IMG/VR virus record: IMGVR_UViG_3300009154_000310
Location: 1-22,148 of that record
Source: a virus
Length of the DNA: 22,148 bases
Strand: one strand, 5' to 3'
Positions 7,909 through 13,421 of the stretch are shown here, piece by piece. The notes beneath the pieces were generated by a model. It had not been told where the DNA came from. It saw only the letters and a list, made by a program, of their open reading frames with translations, and made no database searches. A program made the translations under genes and the position numbers. Every line of letters starts with the position of its first letter. Within the stretch, counting starts at the first letter, position 1.

Positions 7909-7936
7909 TTGCATACCCCAAAAAACACCCGATAAT
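7909..7936 (+). promoter_or_regulatory. Rightward sigma70-like promoter
   Basis: TTGCAT (7909-7914) and GATAAT (7931-7936) are spaced by 16 nt and lie about 50 nt before the first rightward gene. A small inverted repeat AGGTTG-aatgg-CAACCT (7948-7964) falls at the expected start of the transcript and could be an operator or a 5' stem-loop. Confidence 0.5.
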
Positions 7937-7984
7937 AACTATCAGGCAGGTTGAATGGCAACCTACCACATAGGAGAAAAGACA

Positions 7985-8152
7985 ATGAAATATGTTTATT
8001 TGGTTATCGGGGCCGGCGGCTTTATTTTTGGCGTTTACGCCTCACAAGCCGACGCACAAAAAGTATTTAACGCACTGGCCGCAGATAACGACGGTTTACG
8101 GTTATCGACTGAACCAGTCATTACCAAGCCCGCCCATTTTCCCCAAAAATAA
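7985..8152 (+). CDS. Small hypothetical protein with hydrophobic N-terminus (55 aa)
   Basis: The start at 7985 is preceded by AGGAG 8 nt upstream. An in-frame ATG at 7955 exists but lies inside a hairpin and has no ribosome site. The N-terminus MKYVYLVIGAGGFIFGVYAS is hydrophobic, and the rest (about 35 residues) is soluble, with QKVFNALAADNDG and a Pro-rich end. The first 18 residues could be a short membrane anchor or a buried strand-turn. The pattern YLV-GAGGFIFGVYAS followed by DAQ resembles small phage proteins that present data on visible state, but I recognise no named family. It is the first gene of the rightward GC-rich cluster. Confidence 0.6.
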   Translation: MKYVYLVIGAGGFIFGVYASQADAQKVFNALAADNDGLRLSTEPVITKPAHFPQK

Positions 8153-8170
8153 ACCAAAGGACCCGACACC

Positions 8171-8338
8171 GTGAACGCCTACACAAACAACGGATACACC
8201 GACCGCGCTGATTATCTCGCCAGCCTATGCGACGAATACGACCCCCTAATGGTCCGAACGCTGGCCGCCCTACTGGGACCAGAAGAAGACTTCGACGGGC
8301 TTGTCAGCAGTTTGGAAGACTTCGCAGAAGGATATTAA
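8171..8338 (+). CDS. Small acidic protein, GTG start (55 aa)
   Basis: A GTG start at 8171 has AAAGGA 9 nt upstream. The 55-residue product begins MNAYTNNGYTDRADYLASLC and contains a LAALLGPEEDFDGLVSSLED segment. It is strongly acidic and predicted helical. The pattern (a tyrosine-rich start, then an LGPxEDFDGL motif and a short acidic end) is one I associate with conserved small proteins on betaproteobacterial plasmids and phages, with no known function. It has no membrane segment or metal-binding cysteines. Coding is supported by the ribosome site, strong GC-rich third positions and a good fit between flanking genes. Confidence 0.65.
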   Translation: MNAYTNNGYTDRADYLASLCDEYDPLMVRTLAALLGPEEDFDGLVSSLEDFAEGY

Positions 8339-8346
8339 ACAAACCC

Positions 8347-8365
8347 GCCCGCCTAACCAGCGGGC
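8347..8365 (+). other. Intergenic hairpin GCCCGC/GCGGGC
   Basis: A perfect 6-bp stem with a 7-nt loop (CTAACCA) lies between two small genes, just before a ribosome site. No T-run follows, so this is not an intrinsic terminator. It may affect mRNA stability or translation of the downstream gene. Confidence 0.35.
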
Positions 8366-8383
8366 ACCACAGGAGAAAAGACC

Positions 8384-8545
8384 ATGACACACAAAACCGC
8401 CGACACAATGCGCAGCACACTGGCCGCCATTTTTATCGCCCTGATACTGGGCACCGCATGGGCAAACCGCCCATATGAATGCGGGACCGATACCGATTGC
8501 GAAGCAGAAGAAGCAGCACGATGCTGGATTCTCTGCGAAGCATAA
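8384..8545 (+). CDS. Small secreted Cys-rich protein (53 aa)
   Basis: The product has a clear Sec signal peptide: a short charged n-region (MTHKTADTMR), a hydrophobic core STLAAIFIALILGTA, and an AWA cleavage site before Asn. The predicted mature peptide is only about 26 residues with four cysteines (positions spaced Cys-x5-Cys-x7-Cys-x3-Cys), compatible with two disulfides in the periplasm. AGGAG sits 8 nt before the ATG. It lies in the GC-rich small-gene cluster. A periplasmic phage peptide could act on the envelope or on superinfecting phage, but no function can be read from the sequence. It is acidic and lacks a lipobox. Confidence 0.65.
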   Translation: MTHKTADTMRSTLAAIFIALILGTAWANRPYECGTDTDCEAEEAARCWILCEA

Positions 8546-8562
8546 CCACAGGAGACAAGACC

Positions 8563-8721
8563 ATGAACCAATACGCCGCCACCATTGAAACCGACGACGA
8601 CGAACTAAACCGCGAAACAGTGGAATACGAAGCCTTCAGCGCCAGCGAAGCACAAGCCTACGCAATGGACGACTTGCAAGATAACCAGCGCATTATTGCC
8701 ATTTGGCAGCGCATTTTATAA
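8563..8721 (+). CDS. Small acidic hypothetical protein (52 aa)
   Basis: The ATG at 8563 is preceded by a leader almost identical to that of the gene before it (CACAGGAGACAAGACC versus CACAGGAGAAAAGACC). The product is MNQYAATIETDDDELNRETV followed by EYEAFSASEAQAYAMDDLQD and a hydrophobic C-terminus IIAIWQRIL. The layout of a short beta strand, a helix rich in Ala/Glu and a final strand resembles small single-domain phage proteins of unknown role. There is no membrane span or cysteine. The family is not recognised. Confidence 0.6.
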   Translation: MNQYAATIETDDDELNRETVEYEAFSASEAQAYAMDDLQDNQRIIAIWQRIL

Positions 8722-8746
8722 ACCAAAACGCACAGGAGCCTAAACC

Positions 8747-9139
8747 ATGAAACCCGAACACTTCGCCGACTTCGCAAATTCAATTCTTAGCGCAGGACTC
8801 ATGCGCCACAATGCCCACGGAGAGCCAGCCGCGCCCGCCGCCGTGACTGCAGCGCACGCACTGGCCGCCAAGGTTGACCGACTGGGCCAACTGGCCGCCG
8901 ACGTTGCCGCAATCGAGCTGGAGGCAGCCCGCATACGCGCCGAGCTGGAAGCCGCCGGACTGCGTGAAATACTGGGCCAGAATTACCGCGCCACTTTTGC
9001 GCCATGCAAGGGCGCGCAACGAATTGACTGGAAAGCCATTGCAGCCAAGTTCAAGCCGAGCCGCCAGCTAATCGCCGCGCACACAACGACGGGCAAAGAA
9101 TCCACCCGCATGACCATAACCGCACACCCCACACACTAA
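8747..9139 (+). CDS. Coiled-coil hypothetical protein, Gp157-like layout (130 aa)
   Basis: The N-terminal part is Ala-rich. A long amphipathic helix follows (about residues 38-75, LAAKVDRLGQLAADVAAIEL then EAARIRAELEAAG), predicted as a coiled coil. The C-terminal about 55 residues form a compact domain: a strand NYRATFAPCKGAQRIDWKAI, then IAAKFKPSRQLIAAHTTTG and a last strand TRMTITA. This coiled-coil-plus-IDWKAI-plus-RQLIA arrangement is a recurrent phage/plasmid small protein. Siphovirus Gp157-type proteins have a similar coiled-coil-then-small-domain layout, but I would not claim homology. AGGAG precedes the start. Confidence 0.6.
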   Translation: MKPEHFADFANSILSAGLMRHNAHGEPAAPAAVTAAHALAAKVDRLGQLAADVAAIELEAARIRAELEAAGLREILGQNYRATFAPCKGAQRIDWKAIAAKFKPSRQLIAAHTTTGKESTRMTITAHPTH

Positions 9140-9151
9140 GGAGCCCACGCC

Positions 9152-9454
9152 ATGAACATGACCGACATTCACACAATCGAAACCGACGACGAAGCCACGG
9201 CCGAAGACTACTACCAAGCCATGCAGCGCGCGATAAATTCCGGCACCGCTTGGAGTTTTCAAGGCAGTTATGGCCGCGCCATGATGGGCGCAATAACCGA
9301 CGGATTTTGCATGCTGGGCACCGCGCCCGCCCGCGACTACTACGGAAACCGCATACCCAGCCGCACCGAAGTGCAAGAAGGCACAAAGGGGAGTTACTCA
9401 TACGTGAGCCGCGCCAATGGTGAAGAATGGGCCGACATGATGGCCGAAGCATAA
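9152..9454 (+). CDS. Hypothetical protein (100 aa)
   Basis: The ATG at 9152 has AAGGAG about 8 nt upstream. A second in-frame ATG two codons later could also serve. The protein is acidic. It has a helix at DEATAEDYYQAMQRAINSGT, then an aromatic/Gly-rich core (WSFQGSYGRAMMGAITDGFC) and a short motif RDYYGNRIPSRTEV. The combination suggests a small alpha/beta domain with a conserved Tyr-Gly surface. No catalytic motif is visible. It lies 12 nt before the Gp88-like gene and is presumably co-transcribed with it. Confidence 0.6.
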   Translation: MNMTDIHTIETDDEATAEDYYQAMQRAINSGTAWSFQGSYGRAMMGAITDGFCMLGTAPARDYYGNRIPSRTEVQEGTKGSYSYVSRANGEEWADMMAEA

Positions 9455-9466
9455 GGAGATTACCCC

Positions 9467-10153
9467 ATGAAATACCAAGCAGTTAAACAAAGCAGCAACC
9501 GCAAGACCGGACCGATCCCGGTAACCTACAGCCAGCGCGAGACGTGCCCGCCCTCATGCCCGCATTACCTTGACGATTGTTATGCGGAAGGGTTTCACAC
9601 CCGCATGACTTGGGACAAGATACCCGCCCGAGGGGTAGAACTGGGCGCGCTTTTGCGCTTCATTGAATCAATGCCGGCCGGCCAAATATGGCGCCATAAC
9701 GTCGCCGGTGACTTGAACGGCAACGGGGAGGAACTGGACGCGGCCGAACTGGGGCAAATTGTTGCAGCCAACAAAGGCCGAAAGGGTTTCACCTACACGC
9801 ACAAGAAAAGCCCCGACGCCATCAAATGGGCACGCCATGCGACGGAATGGGGCTTCACGATCAATCTGAGCGCCGACGACGCGGGAGAGGCCGACCAACT
9901 GGCCGCGCATGGTTTACCAGTGGTTTGCATTGTGCCAATGGACACACCAAAACACACCACCACGCCCGCCGGCCGATCAATCCTAGTATGCCCCGCCCAA
10001 ACCGTTGATTACATGACCTGCGCGCTTTGTGGACTGTGCCAGAAGGCCGACCGCCGGCAGATTATCGGCTTCCGAGCCCACGGCACCAAAGCCCGCGAGA
10101 CCGACCACAAAGCCCGCCGCGTGATCCCACTTTATCAGGAGCGCGCACAATGA
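9467..10153 (+). CDS. Gp88-like cysteine-rich protein (putative metal or Fe-S binding)
   Basis: The 228-aa protein opens with KQSSNRKTGPIPVTYSQRET followed by a CPPSCPHYLDDCYAE cluster, the same order (S-N-x-K-x-G-P, then TCP-x-x-C, then CYA) as the mycobacteriophage Gp88 family. Next comes GQIWRHNVAGDLNGNGEELD and KGFTYTHK, both strongly conserved-looking. A second cysteine group CALCGLCQKAD lies near residue 188. The seven or so clustered cysteines suggest a bound metal or an Fe-S cluster, and the alternating beta/alpha segments would suit a TIM-barrel-like fold, but no radical-SAM CxxxCxxC is clean. The reaction is unknown for this family. The start at 9467 has AGGAG. The stop overlaps the next gene (ATGA). 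Many plasmids and phages of betaproteobacteria carry similar proteins. Confidence 0.7.
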   Translation: MKYQAVKQSSNRKTGPIPVTYSQRETCPPSCPHYLDDCYAEGFHTRMTWDKIPARGVELGALLRFIESMPAGQIWRHNVAGDLNGNGEELDAAELGQIVAANKGRKGFTYTHKKSPDAIKWARHATEWGFTINLSADDAGEADQLAAHGLPVVCIVPMDTPKHTTTPAGRSILVCPAQTVDYMTCALCGLCQKADRRQIIGFRAHGTKARETDHKARRVIPLYQERAQ

Positions 10154-10302
10154 AAGGCTTAGATTATTATTTCGGCTGCATGCTGGCCGATTATCTGGAC
10201 GCACCCGACGAGCCCGAGGCCGAGCCGGTGCCATGCGTTTATTGTGGCCACGACTGCGACGAGCACGACGATTGCACAAACCCCGATTGTCCCGAGCGAT
10301 GA
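10150..10302 (+). CDS. Small zinc-ribbon-like protein (50 aa)
   Basis: The ATG at 10150 overlaps the stop of the previous gene (ATGA), so I use this start and not the longer open frame that begins inside that gene. The N-terminal half is MKGLDYYFGCMLADYLDAPD with an acidic tail. The C-terminal half, CVYCGHDCDEHDDCTNPDCP, has five cysteines and two histidines in a spacing that could bind one zinc or two. Proteins this small with a zinc knuckle are often DNA- or protein-binding accessories. Coupling to the Gp88-like gene suggests that they act together. Confidence 0.65.
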   Translation: MKGLDYYFGCMLADYLDAPDEPEAEPVPCVYCGHDCDEHDDCTNPDCPER

Positions 10303-10313
10303 AAGGATCACGT

Positions 10314-10351
10314 TAAGCCCTTCCGTGAGGGTTTAGCGGGAAATTGTCCCG
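10314..10351 (+). other. Two tandem hairpins before the 60-aa gene
   Basis: Hairpin 1 is TAAGCCCT (10314-10321) with AGGGTTTA (10328-10335), one G-U pair. Hairpin 2 is CGGGA (10337-10341) with TCCCG (10347-10351), perfect. There is one base between them, and the ribosome site of the next gene follows directly. Neither is followed by a T-run, so attenuation or translational control is more likely than termination. Confidence 0.4.
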
Positions 10352-10367
10352 AACAGGAGAAAACATT

Positions 10368-10550
10368 ATGAGCACACAACAAAGCCCGAGCGCACAAGCC
10401 GCCGTTTTATGGATTCGAGCCCAATGGCATCGCGCACAGTCCCGCGATTTTTTAAACAACAGCACCGCGAGCATGTATCAGCATGAGCACGCAGCCGAGG
10501 CACTGGAGGCGCAAGCCGCCCAACTGACCCGCGAGGACATGGCCGCATGA
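10368..10550 (+). CDS. Small helical hypothetical protein (60 aa)
   Basis: The ATG at 10368 has CAGGAG 8-9 nt upstream, directly after two tandem hairpins. The product is all-helical, Ala/Gln-rich (SAQAAVLWIRAQWHRAQSRD, then EHAAEALEAQAAQL) and without cysteines or a membrane span. It could form a helical hairpin. It overlaps the next gene by ATGA. I do not recognise the family. Confidence 0.6.
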   Translation: MSTQQSPSAQAAVLWIRAQWHRAQSRDFLNNSTASMYQHEHAAEALEAQAAQLTREDMAA

Positions 10551-10729
10551 AATACCCTGAAGCCGCTTACATTAACGCCGGCCACGCATACGAGCGAGCC
10601 CGAACACCGCAAGCAACCCAAGCCCGCGCCCAGACAATCCGCACCATGCTGGAGGCCGAGCGAATAGACGACCGAGCCGAAGCCCGCCAACTGGTGGAGA
10701 CTGGCCGAGCCGAAGCCCGCCAACCCTGA
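10547..10729 (+). CDS. Small basic/acidic helical protein (60 aa)
   Basis: The gene starts in an ATGA overlap with the previous one. The protein is very rich in Ala, Arg and Glu (QARAQTIRTMLEAERIDDRA) and contains a short internal repeat: RAEARQLVETG is followed by RAEARQP. Low complexity and high GC make false-positive coding calls easier here, but the coupled start supports it. A function cannot be proposed. Confidence 0.5.
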   Translation: MKYPEAAYINAGHAYERARTPQATQARAQTIRTMLEAERIDDRAEARQLVETGRAEARQP

Positions 10730-10777
10730 CCGCCGGACCGCCCGCCAACCGGTGGGCACCCGCCCGCACCAGCTTTT

Positions 10778-10967
10778 CAGGCTGCGAGGTTGATCCATAT
10801 TTTTAGGCTGAGAGGTTGATCCATGAAAACTTTTCCCGAATCCGAAAACCCGTTGACGTTGGCATTGATTCAGTCCACGCGGGTACAAACACACACCGAC
10901 ATGGTTCAGGCTGTGAGGCTGATCCGTGCTTTGGAATCTAAATTAACAGGCTGCGAGGTTGATCGGT
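10778..10967. repeat. Cluster of four 21-bp direct repeats
   Basis: Four near-identical copies with core AGGCTGnGAGGTTGATCC lie at 10778-10798, 10804-10824, 10907-10927 and 10947-10967. Copies 1 and 2 are intergenic, and copy 2 supplies the ribosome site and first bases of the 62-aa gene. Copies 3 and 4 are inside that gene and are read in two different frames (as QAVRLIR and as GCEVDR). Conservation is therefore at the nucleotide level. Spacings are 26, 103 and 40 bp. A related copy (18 of 21 bases match copy 4) lies at 14218-14238 at the start of the ParB-like gene. Confidence 0.7.
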
Positions 10968-11011
10968 GCCGATTGGCCGCAGAAGTATTGATCGAAAGAC
11001 GACTGACATGA
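10823..11011 (+). CDS. Small protein overlapping the repeat cluster (62 aa)
   Basis: The ATG at 10823 uses a GAGAGG ribosome site that is part of repeat copy 2. The protein is helical and mostly basic at the end (MVQAVRLIRALESKL, then CRLAAEVLIERRL) with no recognisable domain. Because two repeat copies fall inside the gene in different frames, part of its sequence is probably dictated by the repeats. It overlaps a tiny membrane ORF by ATGA. Confidence 0.5.
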   Translation: MKTFPESENPLTLALIQSTRVQTHTDMVQAVRLIRALESKLTGCEVDRCRLAAEVLIERRLT

Positions 11012-11091
11012 TGACACGATGGGAAAAATTTGAACGGGCTGTGTTCCTGCTTTGCTTAATTGTTGTGGCTTGTAGCCTGTACTGGCCGTGA
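11008..11091 (+). CDS. Tiny single-span membrane peptide (27 aa)
   Basis: The ORF starts in an ATGA overlap and encodes MMTRWEKFERAVFLLCLIVV followed by ACSLYWP. About 16 residues form a hydrophobic membrane helix after a charged N-terminus, which implies an N-in orientation. Its last 36 nt overlap the 3' end of the convergent primase gene. The coupled start and the membrane-like composition support it. Its small size keeps confidence moderate. Confidence 0.45.
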   Translation: MMTRWEKFERAVFLLCLIVVACSLYWP

Positions 11092-11907
11092 GGGTAATCC
11101 TTTGGCGAGGGCTTGACTTGATCTAAACAAGCCGGCCCCGTCAGCAAAATCGTTGAAGTCGTGACCAATTACGGGAGGCATGAAATATGGCCATCCTATT
11201 TTTTTAGCTGTGTTCAATCCGGTTTGGCTGAAATCATTGTCCGCGACAATGAATCCCTCTTTCAGAGATGCCGCGATCTTTTCCATGTTGCCTGCGGAGA
11301 AGCATACGTGCAACGTATACCGTTTCTTCAATGCCTTCATGGCCGCTCGGATAGACAGGCCAGTCGCGTACCCTTCACAGAGAATGTGCGGGCCTTTGTT
11401 GTCCCAGACAAACTCAGCATTACTGGTGCGCTGGCCGAACAAAAACTTTTTCTTTCCCTCGGGCTCGATGATCTGCACGCCCACCAGATTAGGTCCTACA
11501 CGCATCGGGATCAGCAGCAGCAGCACTCCGTCTTTGACGTACACGTTGCCCTGTTCGTCGGGAAATCCCTTTGCTGAAAGGTAGGGGTGATGGGCGATCT
11601 GGCTTTCTTTCAGCATCCATGCAGCAGTCTTGGCCGCTTCAGCCTGCTTGCGTTTGATGTCGTCGTCTGCCTGTTTTGCTATGCGCTTTATTTTCTCGAA
11701 GTCCACCGCCGAATCAGCGTCAGCCTTCCAGACTGCAATCTCTGTCATCGTCGCGTGGTTTTGCAAAAAAGCATAGTCACCCATAAATTTGACCGACCCA
11801 TTCTTGTGGGCTGGCTTGTCTTCTGTCGCGTATCGTTTCCACTGGCCGACGGGTGGCATATGGTTTATGGCTATGCCGTGCAGCCTTGCAAATGAGATGA
11901 AGTCCAT
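11056..11907 (-). CDS. TOPRIM-domain DNA primase
   Basis: The 283-aa protein has a TOPRIM catalytic core: the conserved Glu in HILCEGYATGLSIRAAMKAL (Glu178), then the DxD in FIVADNDFSQTG (Asp223 and Asp225), and a third acidic patch HDFNDFADG. Before it, PYLSAKGFPDEQGNVYVKDG and LLLLIPMRVGPNLVGVQIIE match the region preceding TOPRIM in phage primase/helicase proteins. The usual N-terminal zinc finger (CHC2-like) is missing and is replaced by about 100 residues with a charged helix. There is no C-terminal helicase domain, because the helicase is the separate gene just upstream (2-nt gap). It probably makes RNA primers at the phage fork, or it may be a reduced primase that depends on a host partner. 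No start other than the ATG at 11907 is needed. Confidence 0.8.
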   Translation of the reverse strand: MDFISFARLHGIAINHMPPVGQWKRYATEDKPAHKNGSVKFMGDYAFLQNHATMTEIAVWKADADSAVDFEKIKRIAKQADDDIKRKQAEAAKTAAWMLKESQIAHHPYLSAKGFPDEQGNVYVKDGVLLLLIPMRVGPNLVGVQIIEPEGKKKFLFGQRTSNAEFVWDNKGPHILCEGYATGLSIRAAMKALKKRYTLHVCFSAGNMEKIAASLKEGFIVADNDFSQTGLNTAKKIGWPYFMPPVIGHDFNDFADGAGLFRSSQALAKGLPSRPVQATSHNN

Positions 11908-11909
11908 GA

Positions 11910-13376
11910 TTATTTTTTCGATTTGAGATAACGAATCAGCGCCGCTTTGACCGCCTTGTCAAATTCTTTCGAGGGCGTGACAGCCTTTTCATCAAGTCCT
12001 CTTGGCCAGACTCCAAACTTTTCTTTGTAGGTGTGGGCTGCTCGTCCTGCACTCCATCCTTTGTACTTGACCATGTACTGGCACATTCCCCACCAGTCTT
12101 GCTTGATGTCCCGACTTGCGCTGGGCGCCAGCTCCTCCATTTCTCCAGAGATTTCAACCACTTGATTCTTGCGCTCTCGGACGTGGCCGCAGTGCAAACA
12201 AGTGTCGGATTTACTTGGCCAAAACGCGCCGCACATCGGGCACTTGGCCGCCTCCTTTTCTTTGTCGGTCTTTTCTTTCTTGGGCTTCTCTCGCGTGTCG
12301 TCCAGCTCACTGACGCCGTTGTTGTAGACCTCTTCCCAATCCTCTTGAAACCGCAGATAGTTGCCCGAATGACACAGCCAAACGCCATACTCTTTGTCGG
12401 GATGGCTGCGCATGACTCGGCCCATCTGCTGGATGTGAGACGACAGTGACTTGCTGAAAGGTCTGGCCGACACACCGATCTTCACGTCAGGAACATCAAA
12501 ACCTTTGGTCAAAATATCAGTAGCAATCAGGCCATGAATCTCTGTGTCCGGCCGAGCGAAGTCCTCAATCACATCCTGCTTGAATGTGCCATCGTCTTTG
12601 TAGCTGATGGATACAAAGTTGTACCCCTCTTCACCGAACTTCTTTGCGAGGTCCGCACCGTGCGCCACACCTGAGCAAAAGACAATCGTCTTGACGGGCT
12701 TGCCGTATATCTCATGAGTCTTCTTGATCCACTCGGACACAATGTCGCCAGTGATCTGCATGCCGCGCTTCTCGGTTTCTTTGGACGACCATTCACCCGC
12801 GACTTTCTTTGCCCCGTCCATGTTTATTTCTTTGGCAATGAACACGCGAAGTGGTGCCAATACTTTTTGATCGACCAGCTCTTTGGTGGTGACTGTGCTG
12901 ACCACGTTCTTGTAAGTATCTCCAAGCCCTTTGGTAAAAGGTGTAGCCGATAAGCCGATCACTTTTATCTCGGGGTTGTTCTTGATGAACTCGATGGTCT
13001 GCGCCCGTTTGGCATGGCACTCGTCCACGATCATCAGGGAGAGGCCGGGAAAACTACCTCGCTTTTCGATGGTCTGCGCTGAACACACTTGGATGTACTC
13101 GTGAGGCCGATACCGCCAGTGGCCGGCCATCAGGACGCCGTGCTCGATCTTGTATTTCTCAAGGCGCTGGCTGGTTTGGTCGGTGAGAATAATCCGGTCA
13201 AGGATCATTGCAGACCTGTTGCCCTTCTTCATTGTGGCTTCAAGCAGAGCGATGGCCATCTCTGTTTTACCACCACCGGTGGGGCTGTAAAGTATTTGCG
13301 CGGTGTGCCCATCGGCAAAGCCTTTGCGCAGAGCATCAAGAGTTTTCTCCTGATACTCACGAAGTTTCAGTGACAT
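11910..13376 (-). CDS. SF2 DNA helicase, RadD-like with C-terminal zinc finger
   Basis: The protein is 488 aa from the ATG at 13376, which has AGGAG 6 nt upstream. The frame extends to a GTG at 13397 but without a better site. Helicase motifs appear in order: REYQ (Q-motif-like, residues 6-9), Walker A SPTGGGKT (31-38), DECH (118-121), SATP (143-146) and motif VI QMGRVMRSHP (about 318-327). Near residues 379-396 a CxxC-x10-CxxC zinc finger follows (CPMCGAFW then CLHCGH). DEAD/DEAH-type helicase plus a late four-Cys finger is the architecture of E. coli RadD (YejH), which acts in DNA repair/recombination. Phages use such proteins for replication or recombination. It sits between the ParB-like protein and the TOPRIM primase, so it is probably the replicative or fork-remodelling helicase. 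Confidence 0.88.
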   Translation of the reverse strand: MSLKLREYQEKTLDALRKGFADGHTAQILYSPTGGGKTEMAIALLEATMKKGNRSAMILDRIILTDQTSQRLEKYKIEHGVLMAGHWRYRPHEYIQVCSAQTIEKRGSFPGLSLMIVDECHAKRAQTIEFIKNNPEIKVIGLSATPFTKGLGDTYKNVVSTVTTKELVDQKVLAPLRVFIAKEINMDGAKKVAGEWSSKETEKRGMQITGDIVSEWIKKTHEIYGKPVKTIVFCSGVAHGADLAKKFGEEGYNFVSISYKDDGTFKQDVIEDFARPDTEIHGLIATDILTKGFDVPDVKIGVSARPFSKSLSSHIQQMGRVMRSHPDKEYGVWLCHSGNYLRFQEDWEEVYNNGVSELDDTREKPKKEKTDKEKEAAKCPMCGAFWPSKSDTCLHCGHVRERKNQVVEISGEMEELAPSASRDIKQDWWGMCQYMVKYKGWSAGRAAHTYKEKFGVWPRGLDEKAVTPSKEFDKAVKAALIRYLKSKK

Positions 13377-13387
13377 AAGTTTCTCCT

Positions 13388-13409
13388 GCCGGTACACATG
13401 CCCACCGGC
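13388..13409 (-). other. Hairpin between ParB-like and helicase genes
   Basis: GCCGGT (13388-13393) pairs with ACCGGC (13404-13409) around a 10-nt loop. It lies in the short gap before the helicase ribosome site. No T-run follows on the minus strand, so it is not a terminator. It could tune translation or mRNA processing. Confidence 0.4.
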
Positions 13410-13421
13410 TTGGGCAATGGA

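Noticed and set aside
7955-7984. Earlier ATG for the first rightward gene
   Set aside because: It lies inside a perfect hairpin and lacks a ribosome site; the ATG at 7985 has AGGAG with ideal spacing.
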